Notes: generated by a model from the letters alone, not told the origin. Shown: positions 1 through 7,867, counted from the stretch's first letter. The stretch: 8,688 bases of DNA from HXMU1420-2 sp040830545 (GCA_040830545.1 JBFOMB010000035.1:1-8688); one strand, 5' to 3'. Numbers and translations: made by a program.

Positions 1-1
1 T

Positions 2-2008
2 GCTGCGACCACAACAACGGCCAATGTCACCGTGACCGGTACAGCAACAGGCACAGGTGGGGCCGGTGTGTCGCTCACGCACAACGGCGCGGGCGCGACG
101 TCTGTTACCGTGAACACTGCCACGGGCGGCGCGGATGGCGTCTCGGTGACCTCCGGAGGTGGAGGTGTGACCGTGTCGACAAGTGGCACGATCACCGGCG
201 GGACCGGTACCGGGATCGCCGTGCAGTCGCGCAGCGGTGAAGCGGTGAATTTTTCGCTGGGCGCGGGATCAGTGATCGGTGCGACGTCCGGCGCGGCGAT
301 TTCCGACACGGATGGCAACACAACCCTCGTGGTGCCGGGCACGGCGGCGGTCAACGGCTCCATTCGGCTGGGCAGCGGGTCTGACACCCTGTCGCTGGTT
401 TCGACCACATATTCGCCCGGTAATGTTCTGGACGGCGGCGATGACGCGAGCGTCGCGGATGGCCATGTCGACGCGCTGCGCCTGGATGGTCTGTCACTTG
501 CCCTGACTGGCGCGAATATCACGAACTGGGAAAGCATCACGCTGGCCAATGGCAGCCTGACCGTATCGGATAGCGCGCTGACGGCGGGAGATACCTCGGC
601 CGGTACGGGGCTGTTCCTGGAAACGGCAACCCTCGACGCGGGCACAGGATTTGCCTTGACCGGGAACCTGACCATCGACACGGCCTCGACCCTGAATGCC
701 ACGGGCGGCGGCGGAACCTATACCGTTTCTGGCAGCATCGCCAATGCGGGCCGTATTCTGTTGCAGGATGGGACTGTCGGGGACCGTGTTGTTACAGGCG
801 AAGACTATACCGGAACCGGAACCGTCACGATTGACGTGGATTTTGCGACCAACACATCAGACCAGATTATCGTTGGCGACGATGTGACCGGCGGAACGAC
901 AACCATCGTCGCAACGGACGTGTCCAGCGGCAGTGCGACCGGGGCACCTATCACGGTTGTCGACGTTGCGGGCAGCTCGGTCAGTACCGGTTTCGCGTTG
1001 AGCGGCGGGAGCATCCTGTCCGGGGCCTACCGCTATACTCTGGGACAGGAGTCAGCGGATTGGGTGTTGCGTTCCACGCTGCGGAGCCAGTTTGCGCAAT
1101 ACGCTGCGATCCCTGCGTTGATGTCCGAATTCGCTACCCTGGACACGTGGCGGCGCCGCACCGGCGGGCGTCAATACCTGTTTGGCAACGGAGATCACAC
1201 CGGCCAGGCGGACCTGTGGTTGCGGGTGTTGAACCGGCGCGTGGACATCACTCCAAACACCTCGGTCGCCGGATCTTCGTTTGAGACGAGGTTCAGCGGC
1301 TTGCAACTGGGCGCTGATGTTCCGGTTGCAGAATGGGCATCCGGCACGCTGGTGCTCGGCCTCAGTGCCACGGTGTTTGACGCCTCTGCCACCGTGCGCA
1401 GCAGTGTTGGCAGCGGCCGGATCACGTCCGAGGGCAACGCCGTTACCGCTACGCTCAGCTACCTGTCACAAGCCGGTTTCTATCTGGACGCACAGGCGCA
1501 GATTGCTCAGCACGATCTGACCGTGGCCGGCAACCGAATCAATGGGTCCAGCACATCGGCCTCGCTTGAAGTTGGGCAAAAGCTGGCGCTGTCAAACAAC
1601 TGGATCTTCACACCCCAGGCACAGATTTCGATGACAGACACCAGTTTTGACAGTTTCACGGGCATTCATGGCGGCAGTATTGTTCTGAGTGACGGCAACA
1701 GCCAGCGCTTGCGATTGGGCTTTGACCTGGAAAAGACGTTTGAAATGGGGCCCGGTTCGTCCTCGAGCCTTTACGGTTTGGTCAATTTCTACCGGGATCT
1801 GGATGGCCGCGTGTCTGTGACCGGGGCGGGTCAGAGCTTTGTTACCAACACGGACGGGTGGTACGGCGAGGTTGGCCTTGGGGGCGAAATTTCATGGAAC
1901 AACGGGGATGCGCGTTTGTTTGGTGAAGTTACCGGCCTGTTCGATATTGGCTCACAGACCAGTAGGACGGGTTTGTCTGCGGTCGGCGGCGTCCGGTTGT
2001 ATTTTTGA
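2..2008 (+). CDS. Autotransporter (type Va), C-terminal part with complete beta-barrel; 5' partial
   Basis: The reading frame is open from base 2 with no stop upstream, so the gene begins outside the window; 668 residues are visible, ending at TGA 2006-2008. Autotransporters are exported by Sec and thread a passenger through their own C-terminal outer-membrane barrel. The first roughly 350 residues are Gly/Thr/Ser/Ala-rich, almost free of Cys and Lys, with beta-helix-like repeats, followed by a segment resembling the conserved passenger stem (motifs such as GTGTVTIDVD and SDQIIVGDDV). From about base 1080 to the end the protein becomes an autotransporter beta-domain of about 300 residues with alternating hydrophobic/polar strands, ending in the sequence GGVRLYF; a C-terminal aromatic residue is the usual BAM-recognition signature. 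The passenger's activity cannot be told; an adhesin or biofilm role is only a guess. A GTG at base 32 is inside the passenger and is not a start. Confidence 0.88.
   Translation, partial: AATTTTANVTVTGTATGTGGAGVSLTHNGAGATSVTVNTATGGADGVSVTSGGGGVTVSTSGTITGGTGTGIAVQSRSGEAVNFSLGAGSVIGATSGAAISDTDGNTTLVVPGTAAVNGSIRLGSGSDTLSLVSTTYSPGNVLDGGDDASVADGHVDALRLDGLSLALTGANITNWESITLANGSLTVSDSALTAGDTSAGTGLFLETATLDAGTGFALTGNLTIDTASTLNATGGGGTYTVSGSIANAGRILLQDGTVGDRVVTGEDYTGTGTVTIDVDFATNTSDQIIVGDDVTGGTTTIVATDVSSGSATGAPITVVDVAGSSVSTGFALSGGSILSGAYRYTLGQESADWVLRSTLRSQFAQYAAIPALMSEFATLDTWRRRTGGRQYLFGNGDHTGQADLWLRVLNRRVDITPNTSVAGSSFETRFSGLQLGADVPVAEWASGTLVLGLSATVFDASATVRSSVGSGRITSEGNAVTATLSYLSQAGFYLDAQAQIAQHDLTVAGNRINGSSTSASLEVGQKLALSNNWIFTPQAQISMTDTSFDSFTGIHGGSIVLSDGNSQRLRLGFDLEKTFEMGPGSSSSLYGLVNFYRDLDGRVSVTGAGQSFVTNTDGWYGEVGLGGEISWNNGDARLFGEVTGLFDIGSQTSRTGLSAVGGVRLYF
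26..325 (+). repeat. Degenerate coding repeats: four beta-helix-like rungs in the autotransporter passenger
   Basis: The translation can be laid out as four successive units of 26, 21, 26 and 27 residues. The first three begin V-T-V and the fourth V-N-F. The first three also share a T-x-T-G-G-x-G-x-G-(V/I)-x-V core followed by a polar turn. The repetition is clear at protein level but diverged at DNA level, as expected for the rungs of a right-handed beta-helix passenger. More rungs probably lie upstream of the window. The boundaries are my own alignment by eye. Confidence 0.55.
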
Positions 2009-2138
2009 TGTTGACGAAGACCAGCGTCGAACTGGCGTCGTTTGCGCATTAATTTGGCCGGCTACGAGCGCTTCAACCCGTTGAACATATCCCTCCTTCA
2101 GTTGGAACGCGCCATTCGCCCTGAGGGCTCTGGTAGGT
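2009..2138. other. Convergent intergenic gap, no gene; short inverted repeats only
   Basis: This 130-bp gap separates the 3' ends of the autotransporter gene and the regulator gene. It holds TTCAAC-CC-GTTGAA at 2072-2085 and GCCCT-G-AGGGC at 2118-2128. A weak bulged stem pairs GACG 2013-2016 and CCAG 2021-2024 with CTGG 2032-2035 and CGTC 2036-2039, followed only by GTTT. None has a long stem with a clear U-tract, so a bidirectional intrinsic terminator is possible but not shown. Confidence 0.4.
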
Positions 2139-4871
2139 TCAAAGGATGTGTAGCCCCCGGGCCGCTGCCACAGCCTGTCCACGACTGGACGTGGCCAGTT
2201 TGGAGTTGATGTTGCGCAGATGCGTTCGGACGGTGCTGTTTGATACGCACAATTGTTCGCTTATTGCGGCGTTCGAGTATCCCTTGTCCAGCAACCTTAG
2301 GATCTCCATCTCTTTGGGCGTCAGGGGATCAAGCGGTAAGGCTGTGGCATTAACCCCCGCGGCGTGCGGCTCTTTCTGTGGTGGCAACAAGGAAACAAGT
2401 TCCTGCAACCAGTCTACAAACAACGGATCCCTGAGTGCGGTTTCGCCCTGCAACCTGTTTGAACTGTATGCATGCAGAAACGCAGCGACCGCAGGACCTT
2501 CGTCAATCAAAAACCGGATGTATCCTTCGCGCGCGCATTGTTGCAAAACACGGTCTGTCCGGGTCAGGGACGCCGCGGTTTCGCCCAACTGATACTGCGC
2601 TGCCGCGCCCAACAAGTCCAACAGCATGGACCGTCGCAGCCGTCCCTGACCCCGGCTGCGGCCAAGTTCCAATTCAACCAGTTCAGCGGCTCGTTTCGCG
2701 TTTCCGCACAACAGCTCCAGCCGGATCCAGTGCAATGTGACGGTGTCCACATCATTTGCCGGCAAATGGCGGCCATTGTCTGGCGCGTCAGCGCTGCGCG
2801 CCTGAATCAACTCCAATTCGTCACGGGCGCGCCCGTACTGCTTTTGGCTCAGATAGATGCGTACCCGCTCCAACCGCGCCCCGGCCACCACACGTTTCAG
2901 ATCGCGTCGATTGCCCAGGTCTTCGAGCTCCACCAGTAACGAAAACGCCTGATCCAAGTCCCCTTCACACAAGGAGATCCGCGCCAGAATGCAGTGGCAA
3001 AGAATCATATGATCAATTGGACCAATGTCGCGGACAAAGGGCAGATGCAGACGCAATTGGCGAGCTGCGACCGCAAGGTCGTTACGTTCATAGTTGCAGC
3101 AAGCCAGAGGTATCCCCGCCATCAGGTTGCCGTTGGTTTTGTGTCGGGCACCGCTGCGCGTGGTGTTTGCGGCGACCCGAAACCGCGCCATGGCCTCGCG
3201 CAGGCGGTTTTCACGCAAATCAATTAGGCCTTGCACGGATTCCGCGAACATGACGTTGAAGATATCGTCATCCCCCGATTGCTCCATCCGTGCCTGTTGC
3301 AACGTCTGCCTCGCATCGGCAAACCGTCCTTCGACGAAATAGGCATAGGCCAGCGCGTTGAGCAGTACCGTGCGCGTGAAAGGTGAACACAGGTGAAGGT
3401 TTGGCAACGCTTCTTCCCCGACCTCGATGGCCGTGTGGAAGTCGTCCAGCATCGAATGGATTTCGGTCCGTAGACACAGGGTTTCGACCGTAACTGTGTC
3501 AGACGTCTCAGTTCCAAGCGCGCTGTTTTCGATCAAGGCCTGCGCGGCACGTGGCCCTTGCAGAAACAGGTTGGCCCAGCCCTGTTGCAACAGCAATTCC
3601 GGGTTTTGCTGCATCAGTTCGACCGGAATGGCCTGATACCATTGGCTGAGCAGGCGAACCCTGCCCTGTTCCAGCAAACGCCGTCCGGCATTGGACAGAA
3701 GCGTAAGCGCGGTTTCGAAATCGCCACCCTGAATCGCGTGTTCAATTGCGGGAACGGTGCGACCTTGCTGAACATACCAGTCCATCGCAATGCGATGCAG
3801 CCCGGACACAGTGTCCGGTCGAGACTTGCGCAATGTGTTGCGCAGGAAACTGGCGAACATGCCGTGGTGGCGGAATAACCCGTCGAAACCTTCGATCTTG
3901 CTGACCGGCGCGTTGCTTTGGGACAGGGATTCCAGGATGCCAGCACTGCCCCCCGGTGCAAACAACTGATCACACAGTTCCGGGTCCAGATCGCGCAGGA
4001 TGGATGTGGTCAGCAGGAAATCCTGAACCGGCTGGCTCTGCGAAGCCAGCACTTCGCTGACCAGAAACTCGGACAGCACCGAATCCGTGTGAGACAATTG
4101 CCGGATGACCGCATTGCAATCGGAAGTTCGCCCCAGGATGCCTGCCGCCAGGCGCAGCGCGACAGCCCATCCTTCGGTTTTTTCGTGCAATTGCTGAATA
4201 TCTGCAACGGTCAGGTTTTTGCCAACTGTGCGGCGTAGGAAACACTCGGTTTCCTTGAACTCGAACCGAAGATCGCGGTGATGCAATTCCAACAGCTTGC
4301 CCCGAGCGCGCAACCGGGGTTGGCCCAAATCCGGATTGGTTCGGCTGGCCAGGATGATACGGCCGTGTTCGGGCAAGGCCGCGCTCAACTCACTCAGCAA
4401 TTCCAGCGATGGGGTTTCAGTCAGATGCTCGACATCGTCGAGGAAAAGCGCAAACGGGTCGCGTATGCTGTCAATCAGGTCGAACAGCGCCGCGGCCAGC
4501 TCTTCTTCGGTTTGGGTTTTTTCGGATGTCTTGGCGACCGCAGCGTGAGCATCCAACCCTTGTACCGCCTGCTTCAGGCAAAACAAAAACCGCGCGGCAT
4601 CATTGTCGGCCATGTCCACCGTCATCCAGGCGCAGCCGATACCGCGTTCACGGGCCCGATGGAAGGCATCCGTCATGACCACAGTTTTGCCAAACCCTGA
4701 TGGCGCGTGCAGAACCGTCAGCTGCGCCCAATCCGACCCGGCGATTTTGTCTGCCAGTTCGGGCCGCAGAATCTGATCTGCAACCGTGCGCGGCATTTCC
4801 AGCTTGGACCGCAGACGGGCCGGGAAGCGGTGTTCGGACACAGTTGCGGGGTTCAAATGTGCGGAAGTCAT
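2139..4871 (-). CDS. MalT-type LuxR-family transcriptional regulator (STAND ATPase, 910 aa)
   Basis: Large ATP-dependent activators of the MalT/LAL group bind an inducer and ATP, oligomerise, and activate transcription through a C-terminal LuxR-type helix-turn-helix. Here a Walker A (APSGFGKT, residues 56-63) and Walker B (LFLDD, Asp145/Asp146) are followed by an ASRTNP sensor-like motif at 175-180. A long alpha-helical TPR-like middle follows, typical of the family's ligand-sensing region. A GerE/LuxR HTH occupies about 849-910 (LTPKEMEILRLL, then SNAAISEQLCVSNSTVRTHL). The length of 910 matches MalT (about 900). I chose ATG at 4871 because GAGG lies 6 nt upstream and homology-like sequence begins soon after. 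The frame stays open to 5123, but that would overlap the divergent ligase gene. The gene is divergent from the acyl-CoA operon, making control of that operon likely by context only. The effector is unknown. Confidence 0.92.
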   Translation of the reverse strand: MTSAHLNPATVSEHRFPARLRSKLEMPRTVADQILRPELADKIAGSDWAQLTVLHAPSGFGKTVVMTDAFHRARERGIGCAWMTVDMADNDAARFLFCLKQAVQGLDAHAAVAKTSEKTQTEEELAAALFDLIDSIRDPFALFLDDVEHLTETPSLELLSELSAALPEHGRIILASRTNPDLGQPRLRARGKLLELHHRDLRFEFKETECFLRRTVGKNLTVADIQQLHEKTEGWAVALRLAAGILGRTSDCNAVIRQLSHTDSVLSEFLVSEVLASQSQPVQDFLLTTSILRDLDPELCDQLFAPGGSAGILESLSQSNAPVSKIEGFDGLFRHHGMFASFLRNTLRKSRPDTVSGLHRIAMDWYVQQGRTVPAIEHAIQGGDFETALTLLSNAGRRLLEQGRVRLLSQWYQAIPVELMQQNPELLLQQGWANLFLQGPRAAQALIENSALGTETSDTVTVETLCLRTEIHSMLDDFHTAIEVGEEALPNLHLCSPFTRTVLLNALAYAYFVEGRFADARQTLQQARMEQSGDDDIFNVMFAESVQGLIDLRENRLREAMARFRVAANTTRSGARHKTNGNLMAGIPLACCNYERNDLAVAARQLRLHLPFVRDIGPIDHMILCHCILARISLCEGDLDQAFSLLVELEDLGNRRDLKRVVAGARLERVRIYLSQKQYGRARDELELIQARSADAPDNGRHLPANDVDTVTLHWIRLELLCGNAKRAAELVELELGRSRGQGRLRRSMLLDLLGAAAQYQLGETAASLTRTDRVLQQCAREGYIRFLIDEGPAVAAFLHAYSSNRLQGETALRDPLFVDWLQELVSLLPPQKEPHAAGVNATALPLDPLTPKEMEILRLLDKGYSNAAISEQLCVSNSTVRTHLRNINSKLATSSRGQAVAAARGLHIL

Positions 4872-4877
4872 ACGAGG

Positions 4878-4886
4878 CCTCGCCTT
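4878..4886 (-). promoter_or_regulatory. Ribosome binding site of the MalT-type regulator
   Basis: On the minus strand AAGGCGAGG ends 6 nt before the ATG at 4871. It supports this start over the upstream in-frame codons, the farthest of which reaches 5123. Confidence 0.6.
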
Positions 4887-4924
4887 GAGCGTCACTGCGA
4901 AGTCGGCGGATGATCTGAGTTTGT

Positions 4925-4938
4925 TTGTCGGAAGACAA
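4925..4938. repeat. Inverted repeat TTGTC-GGAA-GACAA (candidate operator)
   Basis: Perfect 5-bp arms flank a 4-bp centre in the divergent gap. It overlaps the weak -35-like TTGTCG, a position where a bound regulator could affect transcription. Protein binding is inferred only. Confidence 0.35.
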
Positions 4939-4956
4939 GTGTTTCCGTAAGGTCTA

Positions 4957-4969
4957 GGACAATTCGTCC
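4957..4969. repeat. Inverted repeat GGAC-AATTC-GTCC (candidate operator)
   Basis: Perfect 4-bp arms around a 5-bp centre. Arms this short arise easily by chance, but it sits between two longer inverted repeats in the same promoter gap and has the same 5-bp spacer as the one to its right. Confidence 0.25.
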
Positions 4970-4972
4970 GAA

Positions 4973-4989
4973 GCGACGATTTACGTCGC
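4973..4989. repeat. Inverted repeat GCGACG-ATTTA-CGTCGC (candidate operator)
   Basis: Perfect 6-bp arms around an AT-rich 5-bp centre, 50 bp upstream of the ligase start codon. This is the strongest dyad in the divergent gap and the best operator candidate. No U-tract follows it on either strand, so it does not look like a terminator. Confidence 0.45.
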
Positions 4990-5023
4990 AATGACCTGAC
5001 ATAGGTTGCCCTGCAAGCGATGC

Positions 5024-5031
5024 GGGGGGAG
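5024..5031 (+). promoter_or_regulatory. Strong ribosome binding site fixing the GTG start of the acyl-CoA synthetase
   Basis: GGGGGGAG lies 7 nt before GTG 5039. This decides the start: the in-frame TTG at 5006 would give 11 extra residues (PCKRCGGSIR), unlike the family's usual N-terminus, and would put this purine tract inside the coding region. Confidence 0.7.
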
Positions 5032-5038
5032 TATTCGT

Positions 5039-6565
5039 GTGCAGCTGACTCAATCAGTACACAAAGCGGTTCGTGAACGACCTGAGGACGTGGCCACAAT
5101 CTTCGAAGGTCAGCACACCACACATGCGGCCTTTGCCGACCGTGTGGCGCGGATTGCTGCCGTGTTGAGGCAAAAGGGCATTCAGCCGGGTGACCGGATT
5201 GCCATTCTGGCTGAAGGGTCTGACCGCTATGTTCAGATCCTGTTCGCGATCTGGTGGGCCGGCGGCGTGATCAACCCGGTCAATGCGCGTTGGTCCGTTG
5301 CCGAAATCGCCTATTCCCTGCGGGACAGTGAAACGACCATCCTGTTTGTCGACAGCGCGTTTGCCGAAGTGGCGGCAGAGCTGCGGTTGGAAACCCCGTC
5401 GCTGGAAACCGTCATACACATGGATGCCGGGGCTGATGGGGACAACCTGGACCAGTTGCTCCAGCAAGCGACACCCGTCGTCGATGCGATGCGCAGGAAC
5501 GATGATCTGGCAGCGATCATGTATACCGGGGGCACCACGGGCTTTCCTAAAGGTGTCATGCTCAGCCATCGCGCGTTGGTGGCCGGGGCCATGTCCACGC
5601 TGGCCAGCGCACCGCACCCTGGCGACCTGCCCTCTTTGCATGTTGCGCCGTTCTTTCACATCGGTGGGTTGGCGGCGATTGTGCAATACGCGCTGCGTGC
5701 CGCGCCGCAAGTGATCATCGCGGCCTTCGATGAGCCCACCGCATTGCGGCTGATCGAAGAGTGCAAGATCGCCGATATCTTTGTTGTGCCGACCATGCTG
5801 CGCCGGTTGCTGGACCACCCTGACCGGTCGTCGCGTGATTGTTCCTCGCTCCGGTCGGTCCGCTATGGCGCGGCGCCTATCGATTCCGCGCTGCTGGCAG
5901 ATGCGATGGAGGCGTTCCCGGATGCAGGCTTCTACCACCTTTACGGGCAGACCGAGAATTCTCCGATGATCTCGATCCTGCCGCCTGCGGACCACACGAC
6001 GGACCCGGATGTGCCACGTATGAGGTCCGCCGGGCGTTCGATTGTCGGGTGCGAGGTGCGGATCGTCGATGGCGGCGGTCAGGAGGTCCCGGTTGGCTAT
6101 GTCGGCCAGATCGCGGTGCGCGGGCCGATGATGATGGATGGCTACTGGAACAAGCCTGATGAAACCGCAAAGGCCATTGTCGACGGCTGGTTGATGACCG
6201 GAGATGCCGGTCGCATGGACGAAAATGGCAATCTCTACATACTGGACCGGGTGAAGGACATGATCATCTCGGGCGGGGAAAACATCTATTCGACCGAGGT
6301 TGAAAACGCCCTGTCGACCTTCCCCGGCGTTGTCCTGTGTGCGGTGATCGGCAAACCCGACCCGGAATGGGGCGAGGCCGTGCATGCGGTGATTCAGACC
6401 GTGGATGGCGCGGACTTGGACAGGGACGCCCTGACCGCCCACTGCCGCGAACGGATTGCCGGGTACAAACGCCCCCGCAGCTATGAATTTGTCAGCGCGA
6501 TGCCGCTGTCGCCTGCGGGCAAGATCCTCAAAAGGGATCTGCGCGAGGCCATGGAACGCGCCTAG
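5039..6565 (+). CDS. Acyl-CoA synthetase (AMP-forming fatty-acid/carboxylate-CoA ligase, 508 aa)
   Basis: A cytoplasmic ANL-superfamily enzyme that adenylates a carboxylic acid with ATP and transfers the acyl group to CoA, the entry step of beta-oxidation-type catabolism. The motifs are all present: YTGGTTGFPKG P-loop (residues 162-172), YGQTE (302-306), WLMTGDAG (384-391), the hinge LDRVKDMIISGGENIY (402-417) and PAGKILKR with the catalytic Lys at 495. The length of 508 is typical for stand-alone bacterial acyl-CoA ligases of the FadD/FadK-like type. The N-terminal segment, including RWSVAEIAYSL, resembles medium/long-chain acyl-CoA synthetases, but the substrate cannot be read from sequence. 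It starts with GTG and is the first gene of the operon, divergent from the MalT-type regulator and 35 bp upstream of the thiolase. Other CoA ligases (aromatic, sulfur-containing acids) share these motifs and are not excluded. Confidence 0.92.
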   Translation: MQLTQSVHKAVRERPEDVATIFEGQHTTHAAFADRVARIAAVLRQKGIQPGDRIAILAEGSDRYVQILFAIWWAGGVINPVNARWSVAEIAYSLRDSETTILFVDSAFAEVAAELRLETPSLETVIHMDAGADGDNLDQLLQQATPVVDAMRRNDDLAAIMYTGGTTGFPKGVMLSHRALVAGAMSTLASAPHPGDLPSLHVAPFFHIGGLAAIVQYALRAAPQVIIAAFDEPTALRLIEECKIADIFVVPTMLRRLLDHPDRSSRDCSSLRSVRYGAAPIDSALLADAMEAFPDAGFYHLYGQTENSPMISILPPADHTTDPDVPRMRSAGRSIVGCEVRIVDGGGQEVPVGYVGQIAVRGPMMMDGYWNKPDETAKAIVDGWLMTGDAGRMDENGNLYILDRVKDMIISGGENIYSTEVENALSTFPGVVLCAVIGKPDPEWGEAVHAVIQTVDGADLDRDALTAHCRERIAGYKRPRSYEFVSAMPLSPAGKILKRDLREAMERA

Positions 6566-6588
6566 GCGCCACACGGATCACATACACG

Positions 6589-6594
6589 ACGAGG
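6589..6594 (+). promoter_or_regulatory. Ribosome binding site of the thiolase
   Basis: ACGAGG ends 6 nt before ATG 6601 within the 35-bp gap after the ligase stop. Independent initiation within one transcript is expected. Confidence 0.6.
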
Positions 6595-6600
6595 TACATC

Positions 6601-7845
6601 ATGTCCGAAGCATACATCATTGATGCCTGCCGCACCCCGCGCGGCGTTGGCAAAATCGGCAAAGGGGCGCTGGCCCATCTGCATCCGGGACGTCTGGGGG
6701 CGACGGTGTTGGCGGCCCTGGCCGAACGCAACAACCTGAATACGGGCGAAGTTGACGACATCATCTGGGGCACCAGCTGGCAGCGTGGCAAGCAGAGCAA
6801 CGACCTGGGCCGCATGTCGGCGCTGGACGCGGGCTATGACGTGAAGGCGTCGGGCGTGACGCTGGACCGCTATTGCGGTTCGGGCATTACAACAGTCAAT
6901 TTGGGCGCTGCGCAGATCATGTCCGGGATGGAAGACCTGATCATTTCCGGGGGGACCGAGATGATGAGCTTCACCAACACCGATGCCGACCCGAAGGAGC
7001 CGGTCATGATGGACGCAGGCAACCTGTCCCTGCGCGCCAAGCACCCGCAATCCCAGCAGGGCGTGTGCGCAGACGCTATCGCAACGCTCGAAGGGATCGA
7101 CCGCGACGCACTGGATGCACTGGCCGTCACCAGCCAGGAGCGCGCCGCGCAAGCCATCAGCGAAGGCCGGTTCGACAAATCCACGGTGCCCGTCATGAAC
7201 GACGACGGGTCCGTTGCGCTGGATCGCGAGGAATTTCCACGCCCCGGCACGACGATGGAGTCTCTGGCCGGGTTGATGCCCGTATTCGGCATGGTGTCCG
7301 ACATCGAAATTGACGACGACGGCACCACCTACGGCGACATGATCTATCAGGTCTATCCTCAGCTGAAGGGCAACATGAATCATGTGCATCATGCCGGGAA
7401 CTCTTCGGGTGTGGTGGATGGGTCAGGCGCGATCCTGATGGCGTCCGAGGACTATGTGAAAAAAGCCGGTTTTGTGCCGCGCGCGCGCGTTGTCGCGACA
7501 GCCAACATGGGGGATTGCCCGACGCTGATGTTGAACGCGCCTGTGGCCGCCGCGAAGAAGGTGTTGGACAAGGCCGGGCTGACCACGGACGACATCGACG
7601 TCTTTGAAATCAACGAAGCCTTTGCTGTTGTCGCCGAGAAGTTCATCCGTGATCTGAAACTGGACCGCGAGAAGGTGAACAAAAATGGCGGGGCGATGGC
7701 CCTGGGCCATCCGATCGGGGCGACGGGTTCCATCCTGATCGGCACCGCACTGGACGAACTGGAACGGTCTGGCGGGCGCTATGGTCTGGTGACCATGTGT
7801 GCGGCGGGCGGCATGGCCCCGGCCATCATCATCGAACGCGTCTGA
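6601..7845 (+). CDS. Thiolase (acetyl-CoA C-acyltransferase family, 414 aa)
   Basis: Thiolases cleave 3-ketoacyl-CoA with CoA to give acetyl-CoA (or propionyl-CoA from 2-methyl substrates) and a shortened acyl-CoA. The N-terminal motif YIIDACRTPRG is typical. The nucleophilic Cys is C92 in LDRYCGSGITT, NEAF is at 338-341, His370 lies in GGAMALGHPIGATGS, and the second catalytic Cys is C400 in CAAGGMAPA. All catalytic residues are therefore present and a degradative or biosynthetic thiolase activity is expected. It differs from textbook FadA/PhaA in two places: HVHHAGNSSG at 261-270 instead of the common V-T-A-G-N-x-S-G, and YCGSG at the nucleophile instead of x-C-x-S-G with Ala. These may mark a subfamily with its own substrate. 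It lies between the ligase and the dehydrogenase in one operon, with a 22-bp gap to the latter. The exact substrate is unknown. Confidence 0.93.
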   Translation: MSEAYIIDACRTPRGVGKIGKGALAHLHPGRLGATVLAALAERNNLNTGEVDDIIWGTSWQRGKQSNDLGRMSALDAGYDVKASGVTLDRYCGSGITTVNLGAAQIMSGMEDLIISGGTEMMSFTNTDADPKEPVMMDAGNLSLRAKHPQSQQGVCADAIATLEGIDRDALDALAVTSQERAAQAISEGRFDKSTVPVMNDDGSVALDREEFPRPGTTMESLAGLMPVFGMVSDIEIDDDGTTYGDMIYQVYPQLKGNMNHVHHAGNSSGVVDGSGAILMASEDYVKKAGFVPRARVVATANMGDCPTLMLNAPVAAAKKVLDKAGLTTDDIDVFEINEAFAVVAEKFIRDLKLDREKVNKNGGAMALGHPIGATGSILIGTALDELERSGGRYGLVTMCAAGGMAPAIIIERV

Positions 7846-7856
7846 ACAACGAAGAC

Positions 7857-7863
7857 AGGGAAG
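7857..7863 (+). promoter_or_regulatory. Ribosome binding site of the HSD10-like dehydrogenase
   Basis: AGGGAAG precedes ATG 7868 by 4 nt (7 nt from its AGGG core). It supports this start, although the frame is open back to 7799 inside the thiolase gene. Confidence 0.55.
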
Positions 7864-7867
7864 AACC

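Larger units (their letters stand above)
4872..5038. promoter_or_regulatory. Divergent promoter/operator region between regulator and acyl-CoA operon
   Basis: This 167-bp gap must carry the promoters for both the regulator (minus) and the operon (plus). It contains three short perfect inverted repeats, listed separately. A weak sigma70-like pair on the plus strand, TTGTCG (4925-4930) and TAAGGT (4948-4953) with 17-bp spacing, matches consensus only partly and leaves a leader of about 80 nt. No promoter can be assigned with confidence on either strand. Confidence 0.5.

Noticed and set aside
2013..2042. Possible intrinsic terminator after the autotransporter gene
   Set aside because: The stem is only two 4-bp blocks with a 4-nt bulge, followed by GTTT rather than a U-tract.
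2118..2128. GCCCTGAGGGC hairpin just downstream of the regulator stop
   Set aside because: The loop is too tight (1-3 nt), the stem is 4-5 bp and no T-run follows on either strand.
4906..4915. MalT-box-like sequence GCGGATGATC
   Set aside because: It matches the E. coli MalT box (GGGGAKGAGG) at about 7 of 10 positions, only once, without the expected partner boxes. The regulator's HTH need not share MalT specificity.
4872..5123. 84-residue N-terminal extension of the MalT-type regulator
   Set aside because: It would overlap the start of the divergent ligase and cover the whole promoter gap. Its sequence is Arg/Cys-rich and unlike the family N-terminus, and ATG 4871 has a good ribosome binding site.
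5039..6565. Assignment of the ligase to the DMSP demethylation enzyme DmdB
   Set aside because: DmdB is common in Roseobacter-like bacteria and belongs to the same superfamily. Nothing visible here distinguishes it from a general fatty-acyl-CoA ligase, and the thiolase/HSD10 neighbours do not fit the DmdC/DmdD pathway.
5054..6574. 506-codon open frame antisense to the acyl-CoA synthetase gene
   Set aside because: It mirrors a gene with a full set of ligase motifs. Long antisense frames are expected in GC-rich genes with strong third-position bias. Its translation is rich in His, Arg, Gln and Gly and shows no domain I recognise.
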